NCBI GenBank assembly: GCA_001692895.1
Contig: KV748206.1
Coordinates: forward strand, 1,622,662-1,686,661
Direction of reading: 5' to 3'
Length of the DNA stretch: 64,000 bases
Source: Cenococcum geophilum 1.58
Taxonomy: Eukaryota; Ascomycota; Dothideomycetes; Gloniales; Gloniaceae
The translations under genes and the position numbers were made by a program. The notes beneath the pieces are model-generated. The model was not told the origin of the DNA. It did no database searches and saw nothing but the letters and a program-made list of their open reading frames with translations. Below are positions 35,230-46,278 of the stretch, piece after piece (within the stretch, counting starts at the first letter, position 1; each line of letters begins with the position of its first letter).

Positions 35230-37407
35230 ATGTCCATCCTCTCACCTAACCGCCTCAAGGCAAAATTTGGGCCTCACCTTCACCTAAGGGTCCCTTTCGA
35301 GAGTGGGAAGTATGGATCTAGATGGTCTAACAAAGGTGCAAATTCTCCTTTTTGCTCTATGCAATCATCCTGATGAGTCTCCAGATCTTGACCCAGTCCC
35401 TCCAGAGGAGCGCACCTGGGGGGGCCTTGACTACTGGGCGTACTGGTGCTCCGATATGCTCGCACCTCCTCTTGCCTCCACTGTGTCTAGTGTCATGGCC
35501 CTTGGGTTTACTGCTCGAGAAACTATTCCGATAGTCTTCTTCGGCTTCTTGATATGTAGTGTTGTCATTACTTTGACCGGCAAGATGGGTATGAATAGCA
35601 ATAATATCCACCCCTAATACTGTCACTAATGTTACAGGCAGGTGCTACTTACAATGTTCCGTTTCCTGTAATTGTCCGTAGCATCTTTGGAATGTACGGA
35701 TCATTCCCTGCTATTTGCATCCGAGGTGAGTTTGTGCAAATTACATGTACTCGAACTTTGCTTACAACAAGACAGCTTTCGTTGCACTGATGTGGACTGC
35801 TATTCTCACTGTTCAAGCTGGTGCATTCTTGCAACGGTGCCTTGAGGCCATCTGGCCAAGCTTTATTCACTTTCCTAACCATCTTCCCGCAAATGCAGGC
35901 ATCGATTGTAAGTACCTGCTGTTACTATACCTAGCATGTATTACTGATACTTGAATGCAGCTGCTGGATTGCTCTGCCTGTTCTTGTACTGGTTTGTTCA
36001 GACTGGCCTCGCCATCATGCCCATTGAGAAGTTGCGAATCCTGTTTTGGGTCAAAGGTGTCATTGTAAGCATAAGAACACCTCTGGTCCTTGAAATGCTC
36101 TAAAAACAACTCTGCAGGTTCCACCAACCTTCCTTGCTCTCTTCCTTTGGGCTGTCATCGTCAGCCATGGGTAAAATCTTATCGCCTTCCCTGAATATTT
36201 CCGAACTAATACTTGTACAGAGGTGGACCTTTGGTCACAGGCAAGATGAAGATTACCTCGACCTATATGAATACCGCGTACTCGGCTCTCACCGGTTTGA
36301 ATGTGATCATTGGACTTTTCAGTTCGATGGCGGTCAATATGCCCGATTTCGGCAGGTTCTCAAAAAATAGACTCGCCGGCTATCACCAATATTTTGCTCT
36401 ACCAGTCATTGGTAAGGCGAATCCTAGATCTCAAAGTAGACGGAGTGTTTTATTTGCTCATGATACATAGGCACTCTTGGTGCTCTTACGCCAATATTTG
36501 TAACTTCTGCCCATTCTTACATCTGGGGTGATTTTCAATGGTAAGATACCAGGGCCTTCCAAGTCTTTATTCGACTGTCCTACTAATATTACCATAGGTN
36601 CATGCCAGCCGTCATCGCCGACTTCCACTCTCGCGCTGCCAAGTTCTTCGTTGCTCTCAGCTTCATACTCGCAACTATCGGTAACCAGGTTGCAGCCGGT
36701 AAGCCCTTGTCCTTTGTCTTGCCTAGACGTGAGCTCATAGAAGGATAGGAACATATCCCTTCTCCAACGATATCACCGGCATGGCCCCGAAGTATATCAA
36801 TATTTTCCGAGCAACACTTTTTATCTCTATCTTCTGCATCATCTCTACTCCCTGGAATATAATCAAGAATGCTACTGGTTTACTAGCATTCTTGTCTGGA
36901 TATTCTTGCCTCATGGGGCCCCTTGCCGGGACGATGGTCTGCGACTAGTAAGTTGCCCTGCAATTAATATATAAAGGTGCCACTGGAGCTAATTGGAGGT
37001 CTGCACGCAGTTACATAATCAAAAAGCGAAAGTTAAATGTAGACCAACTCTATACACACCACGGTATTTACTGGTACGATGGTGGCTTCAACTGGCGCGC
37101 TTTTGCTAGCTTCGTAATCGGGTTTGCGCCATTGCTACCGGGTTTTGCGAAGAGCATCCAACCCACGCTCAATGTCGGGGGAGCCTGGAAGATTTACTCC
37201 TTTGCCTGGATCTTTGGCTTTACCTTCTCAATGCTTTCATACTACGTAATCTGCACCTACATCTCTTCACCGACAGAGTCGATCATCGAAGAGGCTGTAT
37301 ATCCACCACAGAAGGGAGATGTCAGCCCCCCATCAGTAGAAGGCGAGGAGACGGAGGCGGGCAAGGTGGAGTACATTACAAAGGAGAAGGAGGCCAGCCC
37401 GGTCTAG
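35230..37407 (+). CDS. NCS1-family permease (uracil/uridine/allantoin transporter type)
   Basis: Eleven exons: 35230-35335, 35385-35588, 35642-35725, 35776-35907, 35961-36064, 36118-36170, 36221-36411, 36471-36540, 36598-36698, 36749-36947 and 37011-37407. All joins are in frame and give 546 aa. The N-terminus MSILSPNRLKAK and the DLDPVPPEERTW box are hallmarks of fungal Fur-type NCS1 transporters. TM1 begins YWAYWCSDM; GATYNVPFPVIVRSIFGMYG lies after TM2; VNMPDFGRFSKN precedes TM7. About twelve TM segments are expected, ending in an acidic hydrophilic tail. It should import a nucleobase, nucleoside or ureide by proton symport at the plasma membrane; the substrate is unknown. One N at 36600 leaves one codon ambiguous. 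Its position next to the hydrolase fusion suggests supply of that enzyme's substrate, an inference. Confidence 0.93.
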
Positions 37408-38344
37408 GGACTGGGCGAGACGACATTCGCTTGAACACTGCAATGGGAAAGGTAGCTTTGATTTTTTTTCACAAAGTTTTGTATAATGTGCGCCAGCTGG
37501 CTGGTTTGGTGGGCAGGGTTTGGCAACGCTTTTGCCAGGTTGTGTTCCGAATGACTTACTGGATAGCTTGAGAGTTTTGCATGTAGGTACTACCCAGGCA
37601 CTCAGGCACCGAGGCAACTCCAGAAGGTGACAGCCTTGGGGACTCAATTAGGAGAGTGGCTTATTATTCATTTTCGCTCGCTTGAGACATTGATTGGTGA
37701 TATGCCCGCTCTTATCTCGAGAGCACAACGCCATCCACATCTTTTTTCCCAGCGCCCCTTGGGCCCGCCCGTCGCCCGCCCTGCCTGTTCCCGGTGTGCA
37801 AAATGGCCAATGGAGCTTACCTTATCAGAATAACGTCTCTTCTAGGCTGTTTGCTCTGACGCAGCGCTAGAACCAGCACCAGAGCTTCGGGGGCTTGGTT
37901 AAGAGCACACGACAGCCCCTTACAGCTATTTACATAGGTGTAACTTGAAGCATTCCCATCAGGGTGTTCCCAGCGCTGCCAGATATCAGACCGCCTGCTG
38001 TTAGCCCTAGTGGCCTTCATACTCGTATTCATCGTTAATCTTGATCTCCGCCCAGGTCCTCTCACACCCCCAGTCTGTCCCGGCACCAAATGCAATGCCA
38101 CTGTATGTGGCGCCTCGTAGATGCTCGGCTAAACTTCCAGAACCCTTTACAATTGGTACGTCGATTGGCTTTCTTGCAGCAATCGTCATGCTTGTTTGCA
38201 CGTGTCGGCTTGTTCTATTTCAGCCTCTCTGATATGCAGCTTTTGGTGTATCGTACAACGACCATTCGACTTCAATCTCCGGCTCCCAGGCTTTGTATCT
38301 ATTTAACGAATAGAACACAGGTCATCGCAACTTGATTAAACACA
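37408..38344. other. Intergenic: permease 3' flank and regulator promoter
   Basis: About 940 bp with no coding pattern that survives inspection. The short frames on both strands lack motifs and splice context. The right half is the upstream region of the Zn2Cys6 gene. Confidence 0.5.
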
Positions 38345-40712
38345 ATGAACTACCGAGTCGATCAAGCCATTTCTCCCAACGACTCTTACTCGGGTCAGAC
38401 TGACTCAGCACTTCTGAAGAGTCGATCTCGGCGCCCATGCGACTCATGTCGGCGTCGCAAGTCACGATGCGAAATGATCGATGGCGCGACGTCCTGCGTT
38501 CTGTGTCGCTTCCATCGTCAGGAGTGCACCTTTCTTGCTCATCCTCAGCCAAGGAAAAGAAAGGCCGCGTCGCTGAGCGAAGAAGAAGGGAGCCATGGAA
38601 ATCCATCCCGCAATGCTGCTCGGAGACCTCCCCAGCTCTCTTCAGACAAGCACTGGCTTCCAAGACGATCTTCTGGCGACCTGCCTCACAGGTCCTCGCA
38701 GAATCTAATACGCCAGGATCCACCTATCGATGACTATGCCAATTTAAAGGGGCCATCTCTTCTGAAGAAAACCCTTGGATTACAGAACCATCGACATAGT
38801 AGATTCATAGGATCAACATCAGAGTATGAACAATTACTCCTTGAGCTCGATGCTTACAATGACAAAGATGAAGTTCCCGTAGGCGTCTCCACTCTTCGCA
38901 AGGTTAACAACACTGATGTCTTCCTTTTATCACCTGATGAGGGCACCCGGAATCATGAAGACGAGATTATGGACCTGGATGCTATAGAAATGATCGTCGC
39001 GCCTCATGGACAGGCCTTAGTCCATCTTTACTTTAGGATTGTTCACCCAAGCTTTCCTATCCTACATAAGAAAGTGTTCTTGGAAAAGTATCAACGTACC
39101 CATAGAGAATTTTCTCCGCCATTACTTGCTGCTGTTTACATCTTGGCCTTAAACTGGTGGTCCTACAGTAGTGAATTAGCTCTTCTACCTAAGCCGGACG
39201 TGCCTGGGCTTGAAAAAATGGCATTCAAGACAATGAACGACATTATTCACCGTCCGAAACTTTCTACCATACAAGCAGGCCTTCTACTACTCCAGCGACC
39301 TGAGGGTGACTCTTGGGTACTAACCACTCAGCTTGTTGGATTAGGCCAAGACCTTGGACTGCATCTGGATTGTTCGAACTGGAGAATACCAACTTGGGAA
39401 AGAGGCTTACGGAAACGACTAGCATGGGCCCTTTTCATGCAAGATAAATGGGGCTCCCTCGTCCATGGAAGGCCGTCACATATTCCAACTACTGATTGGG
39501 CCGTAAAACCGCTCTCTGAGAGTGATTTCCCTGAAAGTGCTGCAGATGAAGATGATGAAGACGGAAGCACTGAAGTAGAGAAGGGCAGGACACTCTTCTG
39601 CGAAATGATTACCCTGACCGAGGTTCTCGCTATAATACTGTCAGACTTCTACACACTGAAGGCTGAGGAAGATATACGGAAACATTCCCGGGACGGCGTA
39701 CGCTGGATCTTAGAAAAAGCAAAATCGAGCCAACTGGCGCTTAAGCAATGGTTCGCGCAAATGCCTCCTTCTTTGAGAATGGAGAATGTAACGATGAGAA
39801 AGTTATCTTCTACTGGTAATCCCAAATCCTCAAACGACCCCTCTCCAGAACTCTTAACTAAAGAAAATTAAAGGTTATCTCCACCTGGGCTACTACGCAG
39901 TCGAGATCACTCTCCACCGCCGCATTATTCGCTCTCTTTCTTCATTAGACGACCCATCACTCATAACAATCTGCCGTACAGCCGCACGTGCCCGTTTGAT
40001 CTCCGCAATGGATTTTGTGCAAGGGCTCCGCCCAGAGCATCTCCAGTCGTTCTGGTACTCTGCTTCGAAGTATTGCTTCGCCCTCATCGGCACCTTCGTC
40101 TCTCTGCTTTGGGTAACTGCCCAAGAGAAAGACCAAGCAGAATTCTATAAAGCGAAGCTAGAAGAGTACCGATGGACGTTGCGTCTATCCTCCAAATCAG
40201 CAGATTTTCTCGAGCGTGCAATCAGCATGCTGGCGACTTCGACCGGCGTGCTTGTCAAAGCCATACCGGGGAAACCGAATGTGAACTTCACGCTTAACAT
40301 TACCAAGAACAACGACAGTAATACGAAGTCCCAGTCTTCCAGTTATGGCACACATACTCACCCCGACTCTGCTTCGCAATCTCACTCCACCCAACATGAG
40401 CACTCGGGTTCCGAATCTTTCGAAGAAGGCCAAACTGCAGAGCACACCCCAGACATAGAGGATACACCGCCAACAACAGGACCTAACGGTGATTTTATGC
40501 CTGACCATCTCTGGTTTGCGAATGCAGGACAGCTAGATGACGTAGACGCGGTTTATCCTGATGGTAGTAATTCTGGAGGCATACCGCAGGCATTTTTAGA
40601 AATAGGAGACATGGGGCAGGTAGGGTATGGATTTCAGGGGCTTGGAGGACAGAGGCATGAAGGGGGCACTGGAGCGAATGCGGGTAAAGCATATGGGGGA
40701 AAGGATATATAA
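38345..40712 (+). CDS. tamA: Zn2Cys6 transcription factor, DAL81/TamA-like
   Basis: Exons 38345-39815 and 39874-40712 give 769 aa. The intron has a GTAATC donor and a CTTAACTAAAG branch region; splicing restores ..SSTGYLHLGYYAVEITLH. The zinc cluster is RPCDSCRRRKSRC...CVLCRFHRQECTF at residues about 30-65, followed by PQPRKRK. The middle region has FIGSTSEYEQLLLELDAYND, AIEMIVAPHGQALV and HPSFPILHKKVFLEKY, which I recall as the fungal-TF homology region of DAL81/TamA proteins. TamA and Dal81 are co-activators of nitrogen-source genes (GABA, urea, allantoin) working with pathway regulators and GATA factors. The C-terminus is low-complexity, rich in Ser, His and Gly. It lies about 0.9 kb after the NCS1 permease on the same strand. 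The family is likely; the local target genes are inferred. Confidence 0.88.
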
Positions 40713-41611
40713 GCCCAAAATCCGAAAAGGTTCCCGATGGAATTTCGTAACGATATTTGTTACATTCTTGGAAGCTTCCAATACTACCAATTTACAAGAG
40801 GTACGAAAGATTTCTGGAATCATTGGGTATTATTGTAGAGACGTCTGAGCACAAAATGGGCTAGAATGAGATAACAAAGAGACTCAGAAATAGACTATGT
40901 GCCGCCTCTTCGATGCATGTGCACTTGGACCCCCCCGCAAATAGAGATACACAATTATGGCGTAGGCTTAATCATGAGGATATAAAATACTTAGCGCTTT
41001 GAAAAATGGCGGTTTTTTCCTAAGGGAATTCCGAGGTTCGATGCCCTGTCTTGGACTAGTTGAAGGTTGGGGTGTGCTGTAAGAGTTTAGAGGGGTTTGC
41101 AAGAATTTCCTTGGTATGAGGTTGCAAATAAAAGCGATTTTTTCTTAATAGCTGCATTTCAATGTAGAAACAGAGATCTGTCTGCTATAAGCAGTATCTA
41201 TATTGATGCTCAATATCTTAACTCCGTGCTAGGTCCGGGTATCAACCGTGGAGCGCACGGACGACAAAGTTATGCTACACCAAACACAACCGCCTCGAAG
41301 AGAGGAGCCATGCAACGACTCTCGAAGAGGCATAATCTCCCAAACAGCGTCAACCAGTCAAGAAGAATCTACCTTTTACAACTAATAAACTTCCCCGGAC
41401 CCATCACAAACCAGCTCCTGTAGAAATACCCGCATCTGGAGTACCTTTTTCCTTCACCTTTCAATATCTCAGTTCTACCACTTTTCGCGTTTGGAACCCC
41501 ATCCAACTTCATTCGTACAGCCCCGCCCCTTTTGCTCCTGTACATCCCACGCCATCTACTCCCAAAAGTCGGCTTCCAATACCTTTAAGCACTGGCTAGA
41601 GAAAGAACAAG
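40713..41611. other. Intergenic between the regulator and arp8
   Basis: About 900 bp. GGTTCGATGCC at about 41034 resembles a tRNA B box, but no matching stem or A box surrounds it. A pyrimidine-rich stretch precedes the arp8 start. No gene is called. Confidence 0.5.
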
Positions 41612-44033
41612 ATGGTTGGCAAAAAGTCGGGCAAGGCCCTTTTGAGAGAAGAAGGTAGGGACAAGGCATTGGAGAGCACGGGAATTGTTTTTTAACAACC
41701 AAGACAGGTCTGGAGAGGACTGATAATAATCTGGACTTAACGATATGGCCACAGGTCAATATGATCAATCAGAAGAATTACTATACGTAGGTGACCGTGG
41801 CGTATACAAGCCCTCCATCCCTGTTGAAAATCTCACTAACGTCACTATCTGATGGGCAGCGAATTCCTCAAACGTGACGACCAGTTCCTTGCATACCGAA
41901 GCCAAAATGAAGAAGCACGAAGTCGCATGGTCCGAGAAGCTAGGGACAAGGATCGCGCGCTCGCACAATCAAGTCGCGTGGGTGAAGATGGAGTTGCGGA
42001 AATGGCGGACGATACTGCAGCAGAGGAAGCTGCGGTAGCGATGGGTTCTCAAGAGGCTTTTGGTTCAAAACTCATTGTTATACATGTCGGTAGCCAAAAC
42101 CTGCGGATTGGACTGGGCACGGACGCGCTACCAAAGACCGTTCCAATGGTTATTGCTCGAAAATGGCAAAAGAATGAATCTGAAGAAGACGGCGGAGAAC
42201 CCAAACCCAAGCGATTTAAGATAGATGGTGAAGTCCCTGACGAGCCGGAAAAGTGGTTCGGTGAAGATGTGGGTTCGATGCAAGCCTCTCTTAATGAAGA
42301 ACGAGCTAATTAAAATACCATAGTTTGCAAGCCAATATGCTACAATGTGCTCTGAGCTTAGAGTGCGTATGCGGAACAACAAGCGTAGAGTATTGCCAAA
42401 TTCAAAAGAATTGGTTGTAAACTATAATCGAAGGACACCTCCGGAGACAATATCAGAACACAACGATCCGCATCGGATTGACTGGACAGAGCTTCCACGA
42501 AACCCACAAGAAGCCCCTGATTTCTTCACAGGCCAAGCAGCTCTTCGACTCCCCGAACAATCTAACCCCCGTTACAAATTGTTCTGGCCAATCAGAAATG
42601 GGTGGTTTAACGAAAAGGATTACTTAAACAAGAACCAGTTATACCATGATATTTCGCGTATCTTCGAGGAGACCTTCAAGACGCAACTTGGAATAACTAA
42701 GAGGAAAGACTTGGCCAATTACAATTGTGTTTTCGTTATCCCAGATCTTTACGAACGGACTTATGTCACAACTATGTTGGACATACTCATACGAGACCTA
42801 GGTCTTGGGAAGGTTTGCTTCCAGCAAGAGAGTCTCGCAGCAACGTTCGGGGCTGGCTACTCAATATCCTGCATTGTTGATATTGGTGCCCAGAAGACAT
42901 CGGTGTGTTGTGTCGACGAGGGTTTATGTTTGGAGGACTCGAGAGTTAACATCAAGTTTGGTGGAGCCGACGTTACTGAGACTTTTATTAAAATGATGCT
43001 CTACGACCATTTTCCATACTCTGACATGAACTTAAAGCGCAGATATGATTTTCTGCTCGCCGAAGAGCTGAAAATTAAATTTTGCACGATGATAGAGTCA
43101 GATGTCACCGTTCAGACCTATGAGTTCCATCTACGGGCAGCGGGTCAAGATACGAGAAAGTATTATTTCAAGACTTATGACCAACCGATGCTTGCACCGA
43201 TGGTAAGCTTCAACTCTGTCGTAATTACATCCTACGTTATATGCTAACAATGCACACAGGGGTTTTTCAAACCGTCAATATATGACCACTCACAAAAACT
43301 GGATAGCCGGCGTAAATTAATACCTCGTTCCGTTGATTTATATGATGGCTCGCCAAACGATCCGATGTCAGCAGCACAGGTATCAGTAATTGAGAATGTG
43401 GTGGGCAAACCCGCTGCAGAGAACGGAACAATAGCGGAGCCTCCAAGTGTACCTCAGGTCACCTCTACACCAAGCCGACAGCAACCCTTCAGTTTACTCA
43501 GTCGCTTAAATGACATTGAAGTTACCCCCAGATCATCAGTGGCGGGCTCCCCCGGACCCGAAGGGACACCAAATCCCGATAGAGACACACCAGCTGGGGG
43601 AGATGCCGACAAGCCTTCAATATTTTTCGATCCAGTGCTCGAAAAGACCAAAATTGCAGAGGAGCGTGACAAGACGTTACCCATAATACCTCTAGACACG
43701 GCCATTATGACGTCTATCTCTCAAGGCGCACGCGGGGATGAGCGCAAGATGAGAGATTTCTTCGGTGGAATCATGCTCATCGGAGGCGGCAGTAAGACGG
43801 TAGGGCTTAATCTGTTCCTGGAAGAGCGTTTGCGAGAATTGAAACCTGGATTCCAGAAAGAGATCTTGATCGGCCCGCCACCAAGGGACCTGGATCCACA
43901 GGTGCTTATCTGGAAGGGTGGGAGCGTGTTTGGGAAGCTATCATCCAGTGGCAATGACAGCTGGATTAGTCAAAAGGAGTACGACTATTTGGGGCATCGG
44001 TTGCTGGTGAACAAGTGCATGTTTCCTTGGTAG
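41612..44033 (+). CDS. arp8: Actin-related protein ARP8, INO80 chromatin remodeler subunit
   Basis: Five exons: 41612-41654, 41708-41786, 41860-42268, 42324-43202 and 43260-44033, giving 727 aa. The start MVGKKSGKALLREEGLE and the following LDLTIWPQVNMINQKNYYTE are typical of fungal Arp8. The actin fold carries IVIHVGSQNLRIGLG (phosphate-1-like), CIVDIGAQKTSVCCVDEG (phosphate-2-like) and GGIMLIGGGSKTVGL (adenosine region), ending in the usual RLLVNKCMFPW. A disordered insertion rich in Pro and Ser (about residues 500-590) separates the two halves, as expected for Arp8. The protein forms the nucleosome-binding Arp8 module of INO80 in the nucleus. The third intron (GTGGGT...ATAG) was chosen because it restores FASQYATMCSELRVRMR in frame. 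Confidence 0.95.
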
Positions 44034-44312
44034 CCTGACCGAGGAGTTAATTATGCTGGCAATAAATAGGGGTTTGATTAATGAAATAGACGAAATGTAT
44101 GAAATAGATAAAATATATGACTTATTGTCTTGCTCTTAGTTAGAATGAACGATATAATTCTCATTTCGTCACAGATGCCCGGTATTGCGGGCTCTGCCAA
44201 GCCCGCTTCATCGCCATTCTTGAGCGCGTTCACTTTCTTTGACGACTTGAGGTCGTTACGCTTTTCCTTCTCTCTATTCACCAGCCTTCCTACTCTTCTG
44301 TACTCCTCCAAC

Positions 44313-45760
44313 ATGGCGGCCTCTTCGAATCGCCCGGCTTACCATCAAGACTACATTGCGCGCATAAGATATTCAAACACCCTGCCTCCTCCGCCATGCC
44401 CCCCGAAGCTCCTTGATATTCCCAGTACCGGTCTCGCAAGTGGACAATACACTTCAGCTGGATTCGCATCACGCTTAGCACGAGAACAGCCGCTGAACAT
44501 TGAGGCTGACGCTGAGCTTGGCATGCCCATAGATCTCGTTGGTCTTCCTGGAGTTTTTGACGGCAATGAAAGCGGTCCGTTATACTTTGCGCAAACTAGG
44601 AACTCTGCAGTGGATGTCAGTCACTAACCTCTTCTACAGCAATTCAGGCTCTAGACAATCCTCCTCCACCGCATCCCCATGACAGAGCTCTCCTCCGCCC
44701 TCTTGCCGCTCTCGGGAAGCCCACGTCAATCACCTCGGGTGTCAGCTTCCTCAGGCGGACAGAATACATCACATCAGTTGCAGCGGGAGGATCGCGCTTT
44801 GAATCTAGCAATTCGGGGAATACAATGCGACAGCGAAATGCTGCTAAACGAAGGAGAGCCGACTTAGCAAAGGAGGACCCCCTCAACATTTTGCGCTCAA
44901 TTGTCAAAGGCTTTGACCTTGCACACCCCCAGGATGCCTATCTAGGCCCTGACTCTGGCAATAATATCAAAGGAGCCGAGATAACAGCCGAGGAGAAAAA
45001 AGCTTGGGCTAAACCAAAGCATCCATCAAAGACTGATGTGGAGCTTCTTGACAGCTACCCTATCCTGCCTGATTTGGACGCTCTTACAGACACTGGAAGT
45101 TATATGGTCATGAAATTCATTACTTGCCCTGTTCCACCTATAGATAAATATGACGAGCGGTTGGACGTTGCACTCTTCCGACCCATTGGCCAATCGCCTG
45201 AAGACATTCCCCGGATGGAAGCTCAACAAGCAGCACATGAAGCTGACCCTTCGCAGCCGGCACCGCTTCCACAATACCAATACGAGTTCTTTCTTCCCGC
45301 AAACACGGACAAAGTCCAAGGCATCAAGCGCAACTTTGGCGTTATTGACCCTGATAATGAAGATGAAGTTAAATTCGACGGAGAGTACAAGGAAACCGGC
45401 AGGACGTACTTTAGATATGAGCGTGTGCGTGCTTACGAGACTTATCAGCAGACCGGCGACCCAAGCGATGTCCACGGTGATATTGTTGCTTTAGCCCTAC
45501 ACGATCCGGAATCCGAAGAAGGGCCGCAACGTGACAATCCGCTGCAGAAAGCAGCGTATTACTACCCTGTGATGCAGCGGTCATTCATTCGGCCGCGAAG
45601 GCAGGTGCAGAGGAGAGGTGCGGTGGGTTCGGCAGAGGAAGAAGAAGAGACAAAAGTGGATATCATAGAGGCTCAAGGCAAGGATCCACCAGTAGAGGAA
45701 GTAGAGCGCAGGGCACAGCATAGGGCTAGGTATGATGTGGAGATTAGTTCAGATGCGTAA
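44313..45760 (+). CDS. paf1: RNA polymerase II-associated factor PAF1
   Basis: Exons 44313-44574 and 44640-45760 give 460 aa. The start at MAASSNRPAYHQDYIARIRY was chosen over an upstream in-frame ATG (44130) because family members begin close to the HQDYIARIRYSN motif. Recognisable blocks are PPPPCPPKLLDIP, REQPLNIEADAELGMPIDLV, FLRRTEYIT, the basic NAAKRRRADLAKEDPLNILR and FFLPANTDKVQGIKRNFGV. The C-terminus is acidic. PAF1 is a core subunit of the Paf1 complex that travels with elongating RNA polymerase II and supports H2B ubiquitination and H3K4/K36 methylation. The intron (GTCCGT...ACAG) has a weak donor but keeps the family sequence continuous (ESAIQALDNPPPPHPHD). Confidence 0.95.
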
Positions 45761-46278
45761 GCGTTAGGACTGTGGAGTTGCCCATGCAAACTGGATATGG
45801 CTTTTCTCTTCTTTGTTTCTCTAGAGAATTGGGTAGACATTTCTGGACCTCATAGCTAGGAGTTAGGGGATTCCTCCTTATACCATGGAGGAGGGCTCAT
45901 TATGGTATGTGCGAGGCTACTAAAAGGGCGTTTAGTTCAATTAAAAGCAGCTGGAATCTCATGACGCGGCAAGAATCAAGATGACTTTTTCCGTTCTTCT
46001 TGCTGGTCCAACAAAATTATATAAGGTCAATTCTCTCCAGCTACCTTGACCAAACTTCTAGGCAGGGCTTATTCTTCTAGCTATTCACTTGAATTCCTTT
46101 TTCTTTTAATTCATTCACTTCACCACCCGCCCACTTCACAGCTCCACAAGTGCGTTTCGTGACCCTTCCCCCAGCTATTTTCTATTTCCTCCTCCCAGAG
46201 CCTCACTCTCCTTTGACATTTCACTGAACTGGCTTCGGTGTATCATTCTGCTACATTGCTGAGACATCCGAACGAACT
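45761..46278. other. Intergenic: paf1 3' flank and promoter of the next gene
   Basis: About 520 bp. Pyrimidine-rich tracts (46070-46230) precede the next start codon, a common fungal core-promoter feature. No gene seen. Confidence 0.5.

Noticed and set aside
36600-36600. N inside the permease gene
   Set aside because: A single ambiguous base makes one codon unreadable; the frame is intact on both sides, so the gene is not treated as broken.
41030-41060. B-box-like GGTTCGATGCC
   Set aside because: The flanking bases do not form a T-arm stem and there is no A box at the right distance, so no tRNA gene is called. No other tRNA was seen by eye.
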